Source: Modestobacter sp. VKM Ac-2985
GTDB taxonomy: Bacteria; Actinomycetota; Actinomycetes; Mycobacteriales; Geodermatophilaceae
Length of the DNA: 64,000 nucleotides
Direction of reading: 5' to 3'
Assembly (NCBI RefSeq): GCF_026967925.1
Contig: NZ_JAPVBI010000003.1
Coordinates: 933,070-997,069, forward strand
Part shown: piece after piece, positions 25,118 to 32,808 of the stretch
Position numbering within the stretch: the stretch's first letter is position 1
Layout of the letters: each line of letters opens with the position of its first letter
Translations under genes and position numbers: made by a program
Notes under the pieces: model-generated
What the model was told of the DNA's origin: nothing
The model's input: only the letters and a program-made list of their open reading frames with translations
Databases searched by the model: none

Positions 25118-25927
25118 TCAGCTGAGGAAGCGGTCCACGACCGGCGCCAGCTCCGGCGCCTCGGTGACCAGGGCGAGGTGTCCGCCGCGGTAGAGGTGCA
25201 GCTCCGCACCCGGGATCATCCGGGCCATCAGACGGGGGTTCACCGCGGGGATGATCGGGTCGTCGTCCCCGGCCAGGACCAGCGTCGGCTGCTGGATCAG
25301 CCGGAGCAGCGGCAAGCTCGTCCAGCCGGCGCCGGCGGCCAGCTGGTAGTAGTAGCCGCGCCGCGGACCCAGCCGCGACTGGGCGTGCAGCGCCTCGGCG
25401 GCACGCTCGGGGTGCTGCCGCATCGTGCCGCCGTAGATCTCCCCAGCGATGGCTCGGGCATAGCCCGGGTCGCGGTGCCGCCGCGGGGTGAGCATCTTGG
25501 ACAGCACCCGTGGGTGCGCCGGCACCATGAGCGATCCCGTCCCGGTGGCGGCGAGCACCAGCCGCCGACAACGCCGCCGGTGCTGCACGGCGAACTGCTG
25601 TGCCAGTCCGCCGCCCCAGGAGAAGCCGAGGACGTCGACGGCCGCCCGGTGCCCCAACTTGGTGAGCAGCCCCGCGACGACCGGCGCGAACGTCATCATC
25701 GTGTAGGGCAGGACCGGCTTCGGGGAGCCACCCACGCCCGGGACGTCGAAGCGGATCACCTCACGCCGCGGGTCGAGCGCGTCGACGAAGGGCTGCAGGA
25801 CCTCCAGGCTGGCGCCGATGCCGTTCAGCAGCAGCAGCGGCGGCAGCGTGCCGTCGCCGGGCCGCACGGCGACCCGCAGCGTCCGGCCCCCGACGGTGAG
25901 AGTGCGCAGCTCCGGTCCCCCGCTCAC
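25118..25927 (-). CDS. phaZ: Intracellular poly(3-hydroxyalkanoate) depolymerase
   Basis: This 269-residue alpha/beta hydrolase closely follows the PhaZ pattern. It has LLLLNGIGASLEVLQPFVDALDP, FDVPGVGGS, nucleophile elbow VLGFSWGGGLAQQFA, YYYQLAAGAGWTSLPLLRLI, QPTLVLAGDDDPIIP with the Asp, and GGHLALVTEAPE with the His. It degrades stored polyester granules. Its GTG overlaps the synthase stop (GTGA), so synthase and depolymerase are made together. Confidence 0.93.
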   Translation of the reverse strand: MSGGPELRTLTVGGRTLRVAVRPGDGTLPPLLLLNGIGASLEVLQPFVDALDPRREVIRFDVPGVGGSPKPVLPYTMMTFAPVVAGLLTKLGHRAAVDVLGFSWGGGLAQQFAVQHRRRCRRLVLAATGTGSLMVPAHPRVLSKMLTPRRHRDPGYARAIAGEIYGGTMRQHPERAAEALHAQSRLGPRRGYYYQLAAGAGWTSLPLLRLIQQPTLVLAGDDDPIIPAVNPRLMARMIPGAELHLYRGGHLALVTEAPELAPVVDRFLS

Positions 25928-27690
25928 TTGTCGAACACGTACGTGCCGGGTGCCGCGCCCAGGGTGGGCTGCCCGCCGCCGAGCTCCGTCGGGGCGGGGA
26001 CCTCCTCGCCGGACCGCTCCGCCACCCATCGGGTGTAGTCGGTCCACCACGACCCCTTCTCGGTCTGGGCCGAGGCGAGCCACTCGTCGGCGTCCGGGAC
26101 GTTGGGCGAACCCGTCCGCCAGGTGGACTTGGGGTTGGTCGGCGGGTTCACCAGCGAGGCGATGTGGCCGCTGGTGGAGAGGACGAAGCGACTGTCGCCA
26201 CCGAGCAACTGGGTGGTCGCGTAGCAGGACTGCCAGGGGCAGAGGTGGTCGGCGATCCCGGCGACCACGTAGGCATCGACGGTGACCGCGGACAGGTCGA
26301 CCGGCGTGCCGAGCATGGTGGCCGCGCCCGGCTTCGTCAGGGAGTTGCGCACCGCCATCTCCAGGAACCCCCGATGCAGGGCCGCGGTCATCCGGGTCGT
26401 GTCGGCGTTCCAGAAGAGGATGTCGAACGCTGCCGGCGGCTTGCCCTGCAGGTAGTTGTTGACCCAGTAGTTCCAGATGAGGTCGTTGGGCCGCAGCCAG
26501 GCGAAGACCTCCGCCAGCGTCGCGCCGTCCAGGTACCCCTTCTTCGCCGACGCCCGGGTGGCCGCCTCGGCGGACTTCTCGTCCAGGAACGCCCCCACCG
26601 TGCCGCCCCGGGCCTGGTCGAGCACCGTCACCGCGAAGGTGGCCGACGCGACCCGGTCCTGCTGGCCGACGGCAGCCAGGTGGCCGAGGACCATGGCGGT
26701 GATGATGCCGCCGGAGCAGAAGGACATCAGGCCGGTCTGCTCCGCACCGGCGATCCGCTCGGCCGCGGTCATCGCGTCCAGCACCGCCTGCCCGTAGGTG
26801 TCCAGGCCCCAGTCGGCGTGCCGGGCGTCGGGGTTGCGCCAGGACATCATGAAGACCTGCTGCCCACCGCCGACGACGTGCTCGACGATGCTGCGGCCCT
26901 CGGCGAGGTCGGCGATGTAGTACTTGTTGATCGTCGGCGGCACCATCACCAGTGGGACGGCGTGCACCGTCGGCGTGGTGGGCTGGTACTGGATCAGTTC
27001 GAAGACCGGCGTCCGCAGCACGACGACGCCGGGGGTGCGGGCCAGGTCCTCGCCCACCTCGAAGGCGTCCGGCTCGACCATCGAGGGCACCCGGGGCGCC
27101 GAGGACAGGTCACGGACCAGCCGCCTGGTGCCGGACACCGCGCTGCGCCCGCCCGTGTCGATCGCCGTCTTCCAGGCCGAGGGGTTCAGCGCCGGGTTGT
27201 TGCTGGGCGCCAGGGCCTCGACGATGTTGGTCACGGAGAACCGGATCCGCTCGTCGTGGGCCCAGGGCAGGGCGGCGTCGTCGACCAGTCGGGTCGCCGT
27301 CTGCGCCGTCACCAGGTGCGCCTGCATGGCCCGCTTCAGCACCGGGTTGCCCGACCAGGCGGGATCGACGTACCGCTTGTCCTTGGCGTTCGGCGCCACC
27401 TCGGAACGGCCGAGCCCGATGCGACCCCACTCCCCGACGAGCCGGCCGGTGTGGCCGAGCACGGTGCGCGGGCGGCGGGCCAGCGCCGCGGTGAAGCGGA
27501 GACTGCTGCTGACCGGCGGTACCAACCGGCGCAGCGGCCCCAGCGCGGCGTCGGTCAGGATCATGTCCAGCCCGGTGGCCGACTCGGCGATCCGCTCCGG
27601 CTCGGCATCGGGATCGCCGCCGGTGGTCGACGCCGCCACCGGTACGGGCCGTGCGATGCCCTGCCCGGACGAGCGCGCGGGGCCGCTCAC
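25924..27690 (-). CDS. phaC: Poly(3-hydroxyalkanoate) synthase
   Basis: This 588-residue granule-bound synthase polymerises hydroxyacyl-CoA. The catalytic lipase-like box is MSFCSGGIITA, with Cys as nucleophile near 310. The family blocks PPTINKYYIADLAEGRSIVEH, VFMMSWRNPDARHADWGLDTY, WNYWVNNYLQGKPPAAFDIL, and SGHIASLVNPP (catalytic His) are intact. The start is GTG with GAGGAG six bases upstream. Class I is suggested by its length and the absence of phaE or phaR. It is coupled to phaZ and divergent from a LacI-family regulator across a 366-bp gap with three inverted repeats. Confidence 0.96.
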   Translation of the reverse strand: MSGPARSSGQGIARPVPVAASTTGGDPDAEPERIAESATGLDMILTDAALGPLRRLVPPVSSSLRFTAALARRPRTVLGHTGRLVGEWGRIGLGRSEVAPNAKDKRYVDPAWSGNPVLKRAMQAHLVTAQTATRLVDDAALPWAHDERIRFSVTNIVEALAPSNNPALNPSAWKTAIDTGGRSAVSGTRRLVRDLSSAPRVPSMVEPDAFEVGEDLARTPGVVVLRTPVFELIQYQPTTPTVHAVPLVMVPPTINKYYIADLAEGRSIVEHVVGGGQQVFMMSWRNPDARHADWGLDTYGQAVLDAMTAAERIAGAEQTGLMSFCSGGIITAMVLGHLAAVGQQDRVASATFAVTVLDQARGGTVGAFLDEKSAEAATRASAKKGYLDGATLAEVFAWLRPNDLIWNYWVNNYLQGKPPAAFDILFWNADTTRMTAALHRGFLEMAVRNSLTKPGAATMLGTPVDLSAVTVDAYVVAGIADHLCPWQSCYATTQLLGGDSRFVLSTSGHIASLVNPPTNPKSTWRTGSPNVPDADEWLASAQTEKGSWWTDYTRWVAERSGEEVPAPTELGGGQPTLGAAPGTYVFDK

Positions 27691-27835
27691 GTCGCGCTCC
27701 TCGCGCCGAGCTGAACTGACCGTGGTGGGGTGGTGCGGAGCTGGCACACGAGGGCTCCTCGTCTCGACACGCTGGTGGTCACGCGGTGGTCCATCCGGGC
27801 GTACTGGACGTGATGGACATCACACAGCCCGCAGG

Positions 27836-27851
27836 CCGGTTGAGCAACCGG
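27836..27851. promoter_or_regulatory. Palindrome CCGGTTG-AG-CAACCGG in the phaC/lacI gap
   Basis: The 7-bp perfect arms have a two-base centre. This is the compact shape of many LacI/TetR operators. The 27691-28056 gap between the divergent genes holds no ORF. Confidence 0.55.
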
Positions 27852-27867
27852 GTGGGGTGCACGGCGA

Positions 27868-27892
27868 GCGTGCCGCTCCTCGTGCGGCACGC
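27868..27892. promoter_or_regulatory. Inverted repeat GCGTGCCGC-N7-GCGGCACGC
   Basis: The 9-bp perfect arms lie 17 bp after the first palindrome. It could fold in RNA or act as a binding site. Confidence 0.45.
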
Positions 27893-27952
27893 CACGGGTT
27901 CCGACGTCCTCCAGCACGCTGAGCCAGGAGGGCACACGTCGCCGTACATCGA

Positions 27953-27976
27953 AAGACACATTCCCGGATGTGTCTT
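27953..27976. promoter_or_regulatory. Inverted repeat AAGACACAT-N6-ATGTGTCTT
   Basis: The 9-bp perfect AT-richer arms lie 80 bp before the LacI-family start. It is a candidate autoregulatory operator or part of a promoter region for the regulator. Confidence 0.5.
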
Positions 27977-28056
27977 CGCCGCCTGCACACCTACATCCGC
28001 CGCCTGCGCCTGGGGCAGCGGTTTCACCCTTTCTCCACTTCGGTAGAAAGCGCGCT

Positions 28057-29070
28057 GTGCCCGCGACGCTGAACTCCGTGGCCGCGGCCGCGGGGGTCAG
28101 CACCAGCACCGCGAGCCGCGCCCTCTCCGGCCACCCGGCGGTGCTGCCCAGCACCCGCGCCCGGGTGGAGGCGGCCGCCGCTGCCCTCCAGTACCAACCC
28201 AACCGCACCGCCAGCGCCCTGCGCACGCGGCGCACGGGACTGCTCGGGCTGGTCGTCAACAGCCTGCGCACGGCGACGTTCCACACGATCGCCGAGACGC
28301 TGCAGAGCTGGGCTGCCGGGCACGACTACCAGGTCCTGGTCTGCACCACCGGCGGCGACCCCGCGCGCGAGGCGGCGTTCCTGCAGATGGCCCGCCAGCA
28401 CCACTTCGACGGCGTGGTGATCGCGGGTTCCGGCGCGAACACCGACCTGGTCAACGTCCTGCTGCAGGAGGGACGGGCGGTCGTGACGATGAACCGCGAG
28501 GTGCCCGGTTCACTGGCCCCGTCGGTGATGTCGGCGTACGAGACCGCCGCCCGGATGGCCACCGAGCACCTGCTCCAGCTGGGGCACACCCGGATCGCCG
28601 CGATCGAGGGCCCACCCGAGGTGACCTCCGGCCGCCTGCACCACGCCGGCTTCCTGGCCGCGATGGCCGCCGCCGGCGTCCCGGTCCACGACGAGCTCGT
28701 GTGCCGGGGGCCCTTCACCCCCGACTTCGGCCGGTGGGCGGCCACCCAGCTGCTCGGCCTGACCGAGCCTCCGACGGCCCTGCTGGTGACCAACCACGAG
28801 GCGTCGTTCGGCGCACTGCCGGTGGTCGGGGACAGTCACCTGCGGGTGCCGGGCCAGCTGTCGGTGATCTGCACGGAGGACGAGCCGTTCTACCAGTGGT
28901 GGTCACCGCCGGTCACCACCGTGGACAACCGCGCCGAACTGCTGGCCACCAGCGCCGCCGGCCTGCTGCTCTCCCAGCTGACCGCGGGGAGCCCAGCGCA
29001 GCCGGCGCCCCGGGTCGAGGTCGTGCCGCCGGTGCTCGTCGCCCGGGGGACGACCGCACCGCCGGCCTGA
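28057..29070 (+). CDS. LacI-family transcriptional regulator
   Basis: The protein has 337 residues. The N-terminal HTH (LNSVAAAAGVSTSTASRALSGHPAVLPSTRARVEAAAAAL) is followed by the hinge YQPNRTASALRTRRTGLLGLVV and a periplasmic-binding-like effector domain (FDGVVIAGSGANTD, YETAARMATEHLLQLGHTRIAAIEG). The start GTG has GAAAG upstream. The domain normally binds sugars or related small molecules. Divergence from phaC with three dyads between suggests control of polyester storage genes. This is unproven. Confidence 0.93.
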   Translation: MPATLNSVAAAAGVSTSTASRALSGHPAVLPSTRARVEAAAAALQYQPNRTASALRTRRTGLLGLVVNSLRTATFHTIAETLQSWAAGHDYQVLVCTTGGDPAREAAFLQMARQHHFDGVVIAGSGANTDLVNVLLQEGRAVVTMNREVPGSLAPSVMSAYETAARMATEHLLQLGHTRIAAIEGPPEVTSGRLHHAGFLAAMAAAGVPVHDELVCRGPFTPDFGRWAATQLLGLTEPPTALLVTNHEASFGALPVVGDSHLRVPGQLSVICTEDEPFYQWWSPPVTTVDNRAELLATSAAGLLLSQLTAGSPAQPAPRVEVVPPVLVARGTTAPPA

Positions 29071-29072
29071 CC

Positions 29073-29118
29073 CACCACCGGGCCGCCTCAGGAAGGCGAC
29101 CACGGTGGCCCGGTGATG
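29073..29118. terminator. Bidirectional hairpin between convergent genes
   Basis: CACCACCGGGCC pairs with GGCCCGGTGATG (one G-U pair) between the LacI-family stop and the siderophore-binding protein stop. It can serve both strands. Confidence 0.7.
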
Positions 29119-29126
29119 GGCTCGGC

Positions 29127-30146
29127 TCAGCCGACCACCTCGGACAGCTCCGGGGCGAAGCCGTCCAGCAGGTAGGGCAGGCTCAGGGCGCTGGCGAACT
29201 GCAGGGCCGCGTAGTCCTCACCCTCGATGAAGACCGACCGGCCCTCGGCGACGGTGGGGAGCCCGGTCAGCACCGGATCACCCTCGATCCCCGCCCGCTC
29301 GGTGTCGGAGCCGGACTGGAAGACCAGCACGTCGGCGTCCAGCATCCGGGCCTCCTCCCGGCTGACCGTCCCGTAGAACTGGCTCTGCGCCGCGGCGTCC
29401 AGGGCCGGGTCGACGACCATGCCCAGGTCCAGGAAGAACCGCGTGCGCGTGTCGTCGGAGGTGTGGAAGGGGTACTCGCCCTCGTAGGCCGGCCCGGAGA
29501 GGGTGATCGTCTTCCCCTCCAGCTCCGGGTGCTCGGCGCGGGCGGCCGCGATCTGCTCCTCGACGTCGGCGATCAGCTCCTCGGCGCGGTCGGGCCGGCC
29601 GAGCGCCTCGCCGGTGATCCTGGTCTGCTCCTGCCACGGGGTGCCGAAGGCGATGAACTCCTCCGGCTGCACGACCGTCGGGGCGATCGCGCTCAGCGTC
29701 TCGTACTCGTCCTCGGTCAGGCCGGCGGTGACGGCCATGATCAGGTCCGGGTCGAGCGCGGCGACCTGCTCCGGGTCGACCTCGGCGCGCGGCAGGATCT
29801 CCGGGTCGGCGTCCCCGGCCGCCTCGTCGGCCCACGGGAAGAAGACGTCGTCCTCGGGGCCGAAGGCGTACCGGACGGCGACCGGGACGACGCCGAGGGC
29901 GAGGATCGCGTCCTGCTCGGTGTAGCCGAGGGAGACCACGCGCTCGGGCTGCTCGGGGATCTCCGTCGTCCCGTAGGCGTGCTCGATGGTGACCGGGAAG
30001 GCGGAGTCGCCGGCCGAGCCGGTGGCGGCCGCGGCCGGCTGCTCGTCGGACTCCGACGAGCAGCCGGCCAGGACGGCGACCGCCAGGACGGGGAGGGCCA
30101 GCGAGGTGGCGGACGTGCGTCGCATGCGCGAACGAGATCGAGGCAT
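29127..30146 (-). CDS. Iron-siderophore ABC transporter substrate-binding lipoprotein (FepB/FhuD type)
   Basis: This 339-residue lipoprotein has signal peptide RTSATSLALPVLAVAVLAGC, with Cys as the lipidation site. The periplasmic-binding domain begins with VTIEHAYGTTEIPEQPERVVSLGYTEQDAILALGV and continues PDLIMAV, then LSAIAPTVV, typical of class III binding proteins. AAGAAGAG precedes the ATG. A DtxR/IdeR-like iron box lies 15 bp upstream. No permease or ATPase genes adjoin, so the rest of the transporter must lie elsewhere. Confidence 0.93.
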   Translation of the reverse strand: MPRSRSRMRRTSATSLALPVLAVAVLAGCSSESDEQPAAAATGSAGDSAFPVTIEHAYGTTEIPEQPERVVSLGYTEQDAILALGVVPVAVRYAFGPEDDVFFPWADEAAGDADPEILPRAEVDPEQVAALDPDLIMAVTAGLTEDEYETLSAIAPTVVQPEEFIAFGTPWQEQTRITGEALGRPDRAEELIADVEEQIAAARAEHPELEGKTITLSGPAYEGEYPFHTSDDTRTRFFLDLGMVVDPALDAAAQSQFYGTVSREEARMLDADVLVFQSGSDTERAGIEGDPVLTGLPTVAEGRSVFIEGEDYAALQFASALSLPYLLDGFAPELSEVVG

Positions 30147-30160
30147 GCGCTCTTCTTACA

Positions 30161-30179
30161 TGAGGGCAGCCTTACCTAA
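30161..30179. promoter_or_regulatory. Putative IdeR/DtxR iron box
   Basis: On the reverse strand the site reads TTAGGTAAGGCTGCCCTCA, close to the 19-bp iron-box consensus TTAGGTTAGGCTAACCTAA. It lies just upstream of the siderophore-binding lipoprotein start, where a bound repressor would block transcription. Confidence 0.82.
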
Positions 30180-30216
30180 GTAGTCGGCACCGTTCGTGGT
30201 GCCCGCCGGACGACCG

Positions 30217-31434
30217 TCAGACCACCCGCTCGAACACCGCGGCGAGCCCCTGCCCGCCGCCGATGCACATCGTCTCCAGGCCGTAGCGGGCCTCCCGGCG
30301 GCGCATCTCGTGGGCGAGCGTGGCCAGGATCCGGGCACCGGTCGCGCCCACCGGGTGCCCGAGGGAGATGCCGGAGCCGTTGACGTTCACCCGCTCGCGG
30401 TCGTCCGCGCCCAGGCCCCACTCCCCCAGGCAGGCCAGCACCTGGCTGGCGAAGGCCTCGTTGAGCTCGATGAGGTCCATGTCGGCCAGCGTCAGCCCGG
30501 TCCGCTCCAGCACCGCGGCCGTGGCCGGGACCGGGCCGATGCCCATGGTCTCCGGCGGCACGCCCGCCACGGCCCAGCCGGTCAGCCGGACGAAGGGCTG
30601 CCAGCCGCGGCGGTCGGCCTCGGCCCGGGTGGTCACCACGCAGACGGCGGCACCGTCGTTCTGGCCGGAGGCGTTCCCGGCGGTCACCGTCGCCTCCGGG
30701 TCGACCCGGCCCATGACCGGGCGCAACCCGGCCAGGTCCTCCATGGTCGTGTCGGGGCGGGGGTGCTCGTCCTCGGTGACCGTGCGGGCCGGCGTCTTGC
30801 GGGTGCCGGGCACCTCGACGCCGATGATCTCGTCGGCGAACCGGCCCTCGCGGATGGCGGCACCGGCGGCCTGCTGGGAGCGCAGCGCCCAGGCGTCCTG
30901 CTCGAGCCGGTCGACCGAGTACTCCCGCCGCACGTTCTCCGCGGTCTCCAGCATGCCGCCGGGCACCGGGTGGTGCAGGCCGCCGGCGGTCTCGCGGGCC
31001 CGGGCCAGCCGGTCGTGCAGCATGACGCCGTCGCCCTTGGCCCCGGTGCGCAGCCCCAGCGCGTAGTGCTCGACGTTGCTCATCGACTCCACGCCACCGG
31101 CCACGACCACCGTGCCGGCGCCGGCCGCCACCTGCATCGCGGCGTAGATGACCGCCTGCAGGCCCGAACCGCAGCGCCGGTCGATCTGCAGACCGGGGAC
31201 CTGCACGCCCAGGCCGGCGTCCAGCGCGGCGATCCGGCCGATCGCCGGGTTCTCACCGCTCGGGCTGCAGTTGCCGAGGATGACGTCGTCGACCTCGCCC
31301 TCCCCCAGCCCGGTTCGTTCGACGAGCCCACGCAGCGCGGTGGCGGCGAGCTCGTTGGCGGACAGACCGGCGAAGACCCCGCCGAATCGACCGACGGGTG
31401 TACGGACCGGGGAGCAGATGACGACGTCGTCCAT
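30217..31434 (-). CDS. Acetyl-CoA C-acyltransferase (thiolase)
   Basis: The enzyme has 405 residues. Active-site Cys lies near residue 90 in QIDRRCGSGLQAVIYA. Further motifs are GGVESMSN, the NEAFA loop, GHPVGATGARI with the catalytic His, and CIGGGQGLA with the second Cys. It cleaves or condenses acyl-CoAs in beta-oxidation or supplies precursors. The PHA genes four kilobases away could use such products, but no operon link is visible. It starts at the ATG of MDDVVICSPVRTP. Confidence 0.95.
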   Translation of the reverse strand: MDDVVICSPVRTPVGRFGGVFAGLSANELAATALRGLVERTGLGEGEVDDVILGNCSPSGENPAIGRIAALDAGLGVQVPGLQIDRRCGSGLQAVIYAAMQVAAGAGTVVVAGGVESMSNVEHYALGLRTGAKGDGVMLHDRLARARETAGGLHHPVPGGMLETAENVRREYSVDRLEQDAWALRSQQAAGAAIREGRFADEIIGVEVPGTRKTPARTVTEDEHPRPDTTMEDLAGLRPVMGRVDPEATVTAGNASGQNDGAAVCVVTTRAEADRRGWQPFVRLTGWAVAGVPPETMGIGPVPATAAVLERTGLTLADMDLIELNEAFASQVLACLGEWGLGADDRERVNVNGSGISLGHPVGATGARILATLAHEMRRREARYGLETMCIGGGQGLAAVFERVV

Positions 31435-31512
31435 GCCCCGACTCTGCCAGCCCCCGGCCACTCCCAGGCAGCGGAACCGACCGCTGGCCGGAAGCCGACG
31501 CAGTCGGAGACG

Positions 31513-32307
31513 TCAGTCGCGCGGCTTGGCGATCACCTCGTGGGCGGAGGACTTCACCGAGTCGGGCAGGACCTTGCTCATCGCCTCCTGCGCCCTGGTC
31601 AGCAGCGAACCGGCGAGGACCTCCTTCTTCCCGGCCATGAGCCCCTCGAAGCCCTGCGCGGCGACCTTGGCCGGGTCGTCCTTGGGCCCCGTGCCCATGG
31701 CCGTGTCCTCCAGGTCCGCCCGGGGGAAGAAGTCGGTGTCCGTGGGGCCGGGCATCAGCGAGGTGATCGTGACGGCGGAGTCCTTGAGCTCCTGCTGCAC
31801 GGCCTCGGTCAGCGACTGGACGAAGGACTTCGAGGCGTTGTAGACCGGCTGGTAGGCCCCCGGCATGGTCGCCGCCACCGACGAGGTGACCAGCACCCGT
31901 CCGGCGTTGCGGCCGGTCATCTGCACGAGCACGAGCTTCAGCAGCGCGGCGGTGGACACCACGTTGAGCTGCATGACCGCGAGGTCCTCGGCCCAGTCGG
32001 TGTCGACGAAGGCACCCCCGCGGCCCACGCCGGCGTTCAGAGCGGCGGCGTCCAGCGGTCGGCCGAGGCCCAGCACCCGGTCCCACAGCTGCTCGATGCC
32101 CTCGGGGGTGCGCAGGTCGGCCTGGACGGCGATCACCTCGGTGCCCTCGGCGCGCAGCTTGGCCGCCGCGGTGTCGATGCCGGCGTCCTCGGCGTCGATC
32201 ACCAGGTCGAAGCCGTGCTGGGCGAACTGCTTGGCGAGCTCGAACCCGATCCCGCTGGACGCCCCGGTCACCAGGGCGAGCGGCGTGGTCGGCGTGGTGT
32301 CAGTCAT
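31513..32307 (-). CDS. Short-chain dehydrogenase/reductase
   Basis: This 264-residue NAD(P)-dependent oxidoreductase has the cofactor motif TGASSGIGFELA, NAGVG near 90, catalytic Ser in VTSSVAA and the YNASK catalytic pair. The substrate is unknown. It reads in the same direction as the thiolase and lies 78 bp upstream of it, which could mean a shared transcript. Confidence 0.93.
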   Translation of the reverse strand: MTDTTPTTPLALVTGASSGIGFELAKQFAQHGFDLVIDAEDAGIDTAAAKLRAEGTEVIAVQADLRTPEGIEQLWDRVLGLGRPLDAAALNAGVGRGGAFVDTDWAEDLAVMQLNVVSTAALLKLVLVQMTGRNAGRVLVTSSVAATMPGAYQPVYNASKSFVQSLTEAVQQELKDSAVTITSLMPGPTDTDFFPRADLEDTAMGTGPKDDPAKVAAQGFEGLMAGKKEVLAGSLLTRAQEAMSKVLPDSVKSSAHEVIAKPRD

Positions 32308-32479
32308 GTCCGCGCGGTACCCGGCTCAGGCAGGACCTCACCCGCCGCCGACGTCCTTTTCGGTCGCCGGCGTCCGATCCGCTGTGCTGGTGGCCGCACC
32401 CGGGGTCAGGGGGCACGGCCAGGGAGCACCCTGGCACCCCCTGCTGACGGTTTCCTGTGCGGCGGCTCAGACTCGGCCC

Positions 32480-32704
32480 ATGACCGAGGACACCGGGCCG
32501 GCCGGGCACGCCGACGTGATCTGTTCGGCGAAGGGCTGCCGGGCGCCGGCGACCGTGGTCCTGGTGTGGAACAACCCGAAGGTGCACACGCCCGACCGGG
32601 AGAAGACCTGGACCGCGTGCGAGGCGCACCGCGAGCAGCTCTCCCACCACCTGGCGATCCGGTCGTTCCTGCGCCGCGTCGAGCCGGTTCCCCCGCTCGG
32701 GTAG
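32480..32704 (+). CDS. Small zinc-ribbon-like protein
   Basis: The protein has 74 residues. CSAKGC near 15-20 and CEAH near 48-51 could bind one zinc. The central VVLVWNNPKVHTPDREKTW is recognisable from short actinobacterial proteins sometimes mislabelled acetone carboxylase. The function is unknown. It starts at ATG after the 172-bp gap from the SDR and ends eight bases or so before the TPP riboswitch. Confidence 0.75.
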   Translation: MTEDTGPAGHADVICSAKGCRAPATVVLVWNNPKVHTPDREKTWTACEAHREQLSHHLAIRSFLRRVEPVPPLG

Positions 32705-32711
32705 CTTCAGC

Positions 32712-32801
32712 GGCGCACACGGGAGCCCGGGCGCGGGCTGAGAAGGCGGACGACCACCGCCGACCGTCCACACCTGATCCGGTTCATGCCGGCGGAGGGA
32801 G
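32712..32801 (+). ncRNA. TPP (THI-box) riboswitch
   Basis: The diagnostic parts are all present and in order. GAGCCC...GGGCTGAGA (P2 with the conserved CUGAGA at 32738-32743) comes first. A P3 hairpin GGCGG/CCGCC (32745-32761) follows. The last part is ACCTGATCCGG, then TTCATGCCGGCGGAGGGA (32772-32800), the P4/P5 pyrophosphate sensor. The closing AGGGA overlaps the ribosome site GGAGGGA of the dehydrogenase, so thiamin pyrophosphate binding should hide it and block translation. Confidence 0.93.
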
Positions 32802-32808
32802 CTGCTCG

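Noticed and set aside
21738-25193. A 1,151-residue forward ORF opposite the nuclease-helicase
   Set aside because: It is a shadow with no recognisable domain and biased composition.
32480-32704. Acetone carboxylase label for the small protein
   Set aside because: At 74 residues it has only possible zinc cysteines and none of the carboxylase domains.
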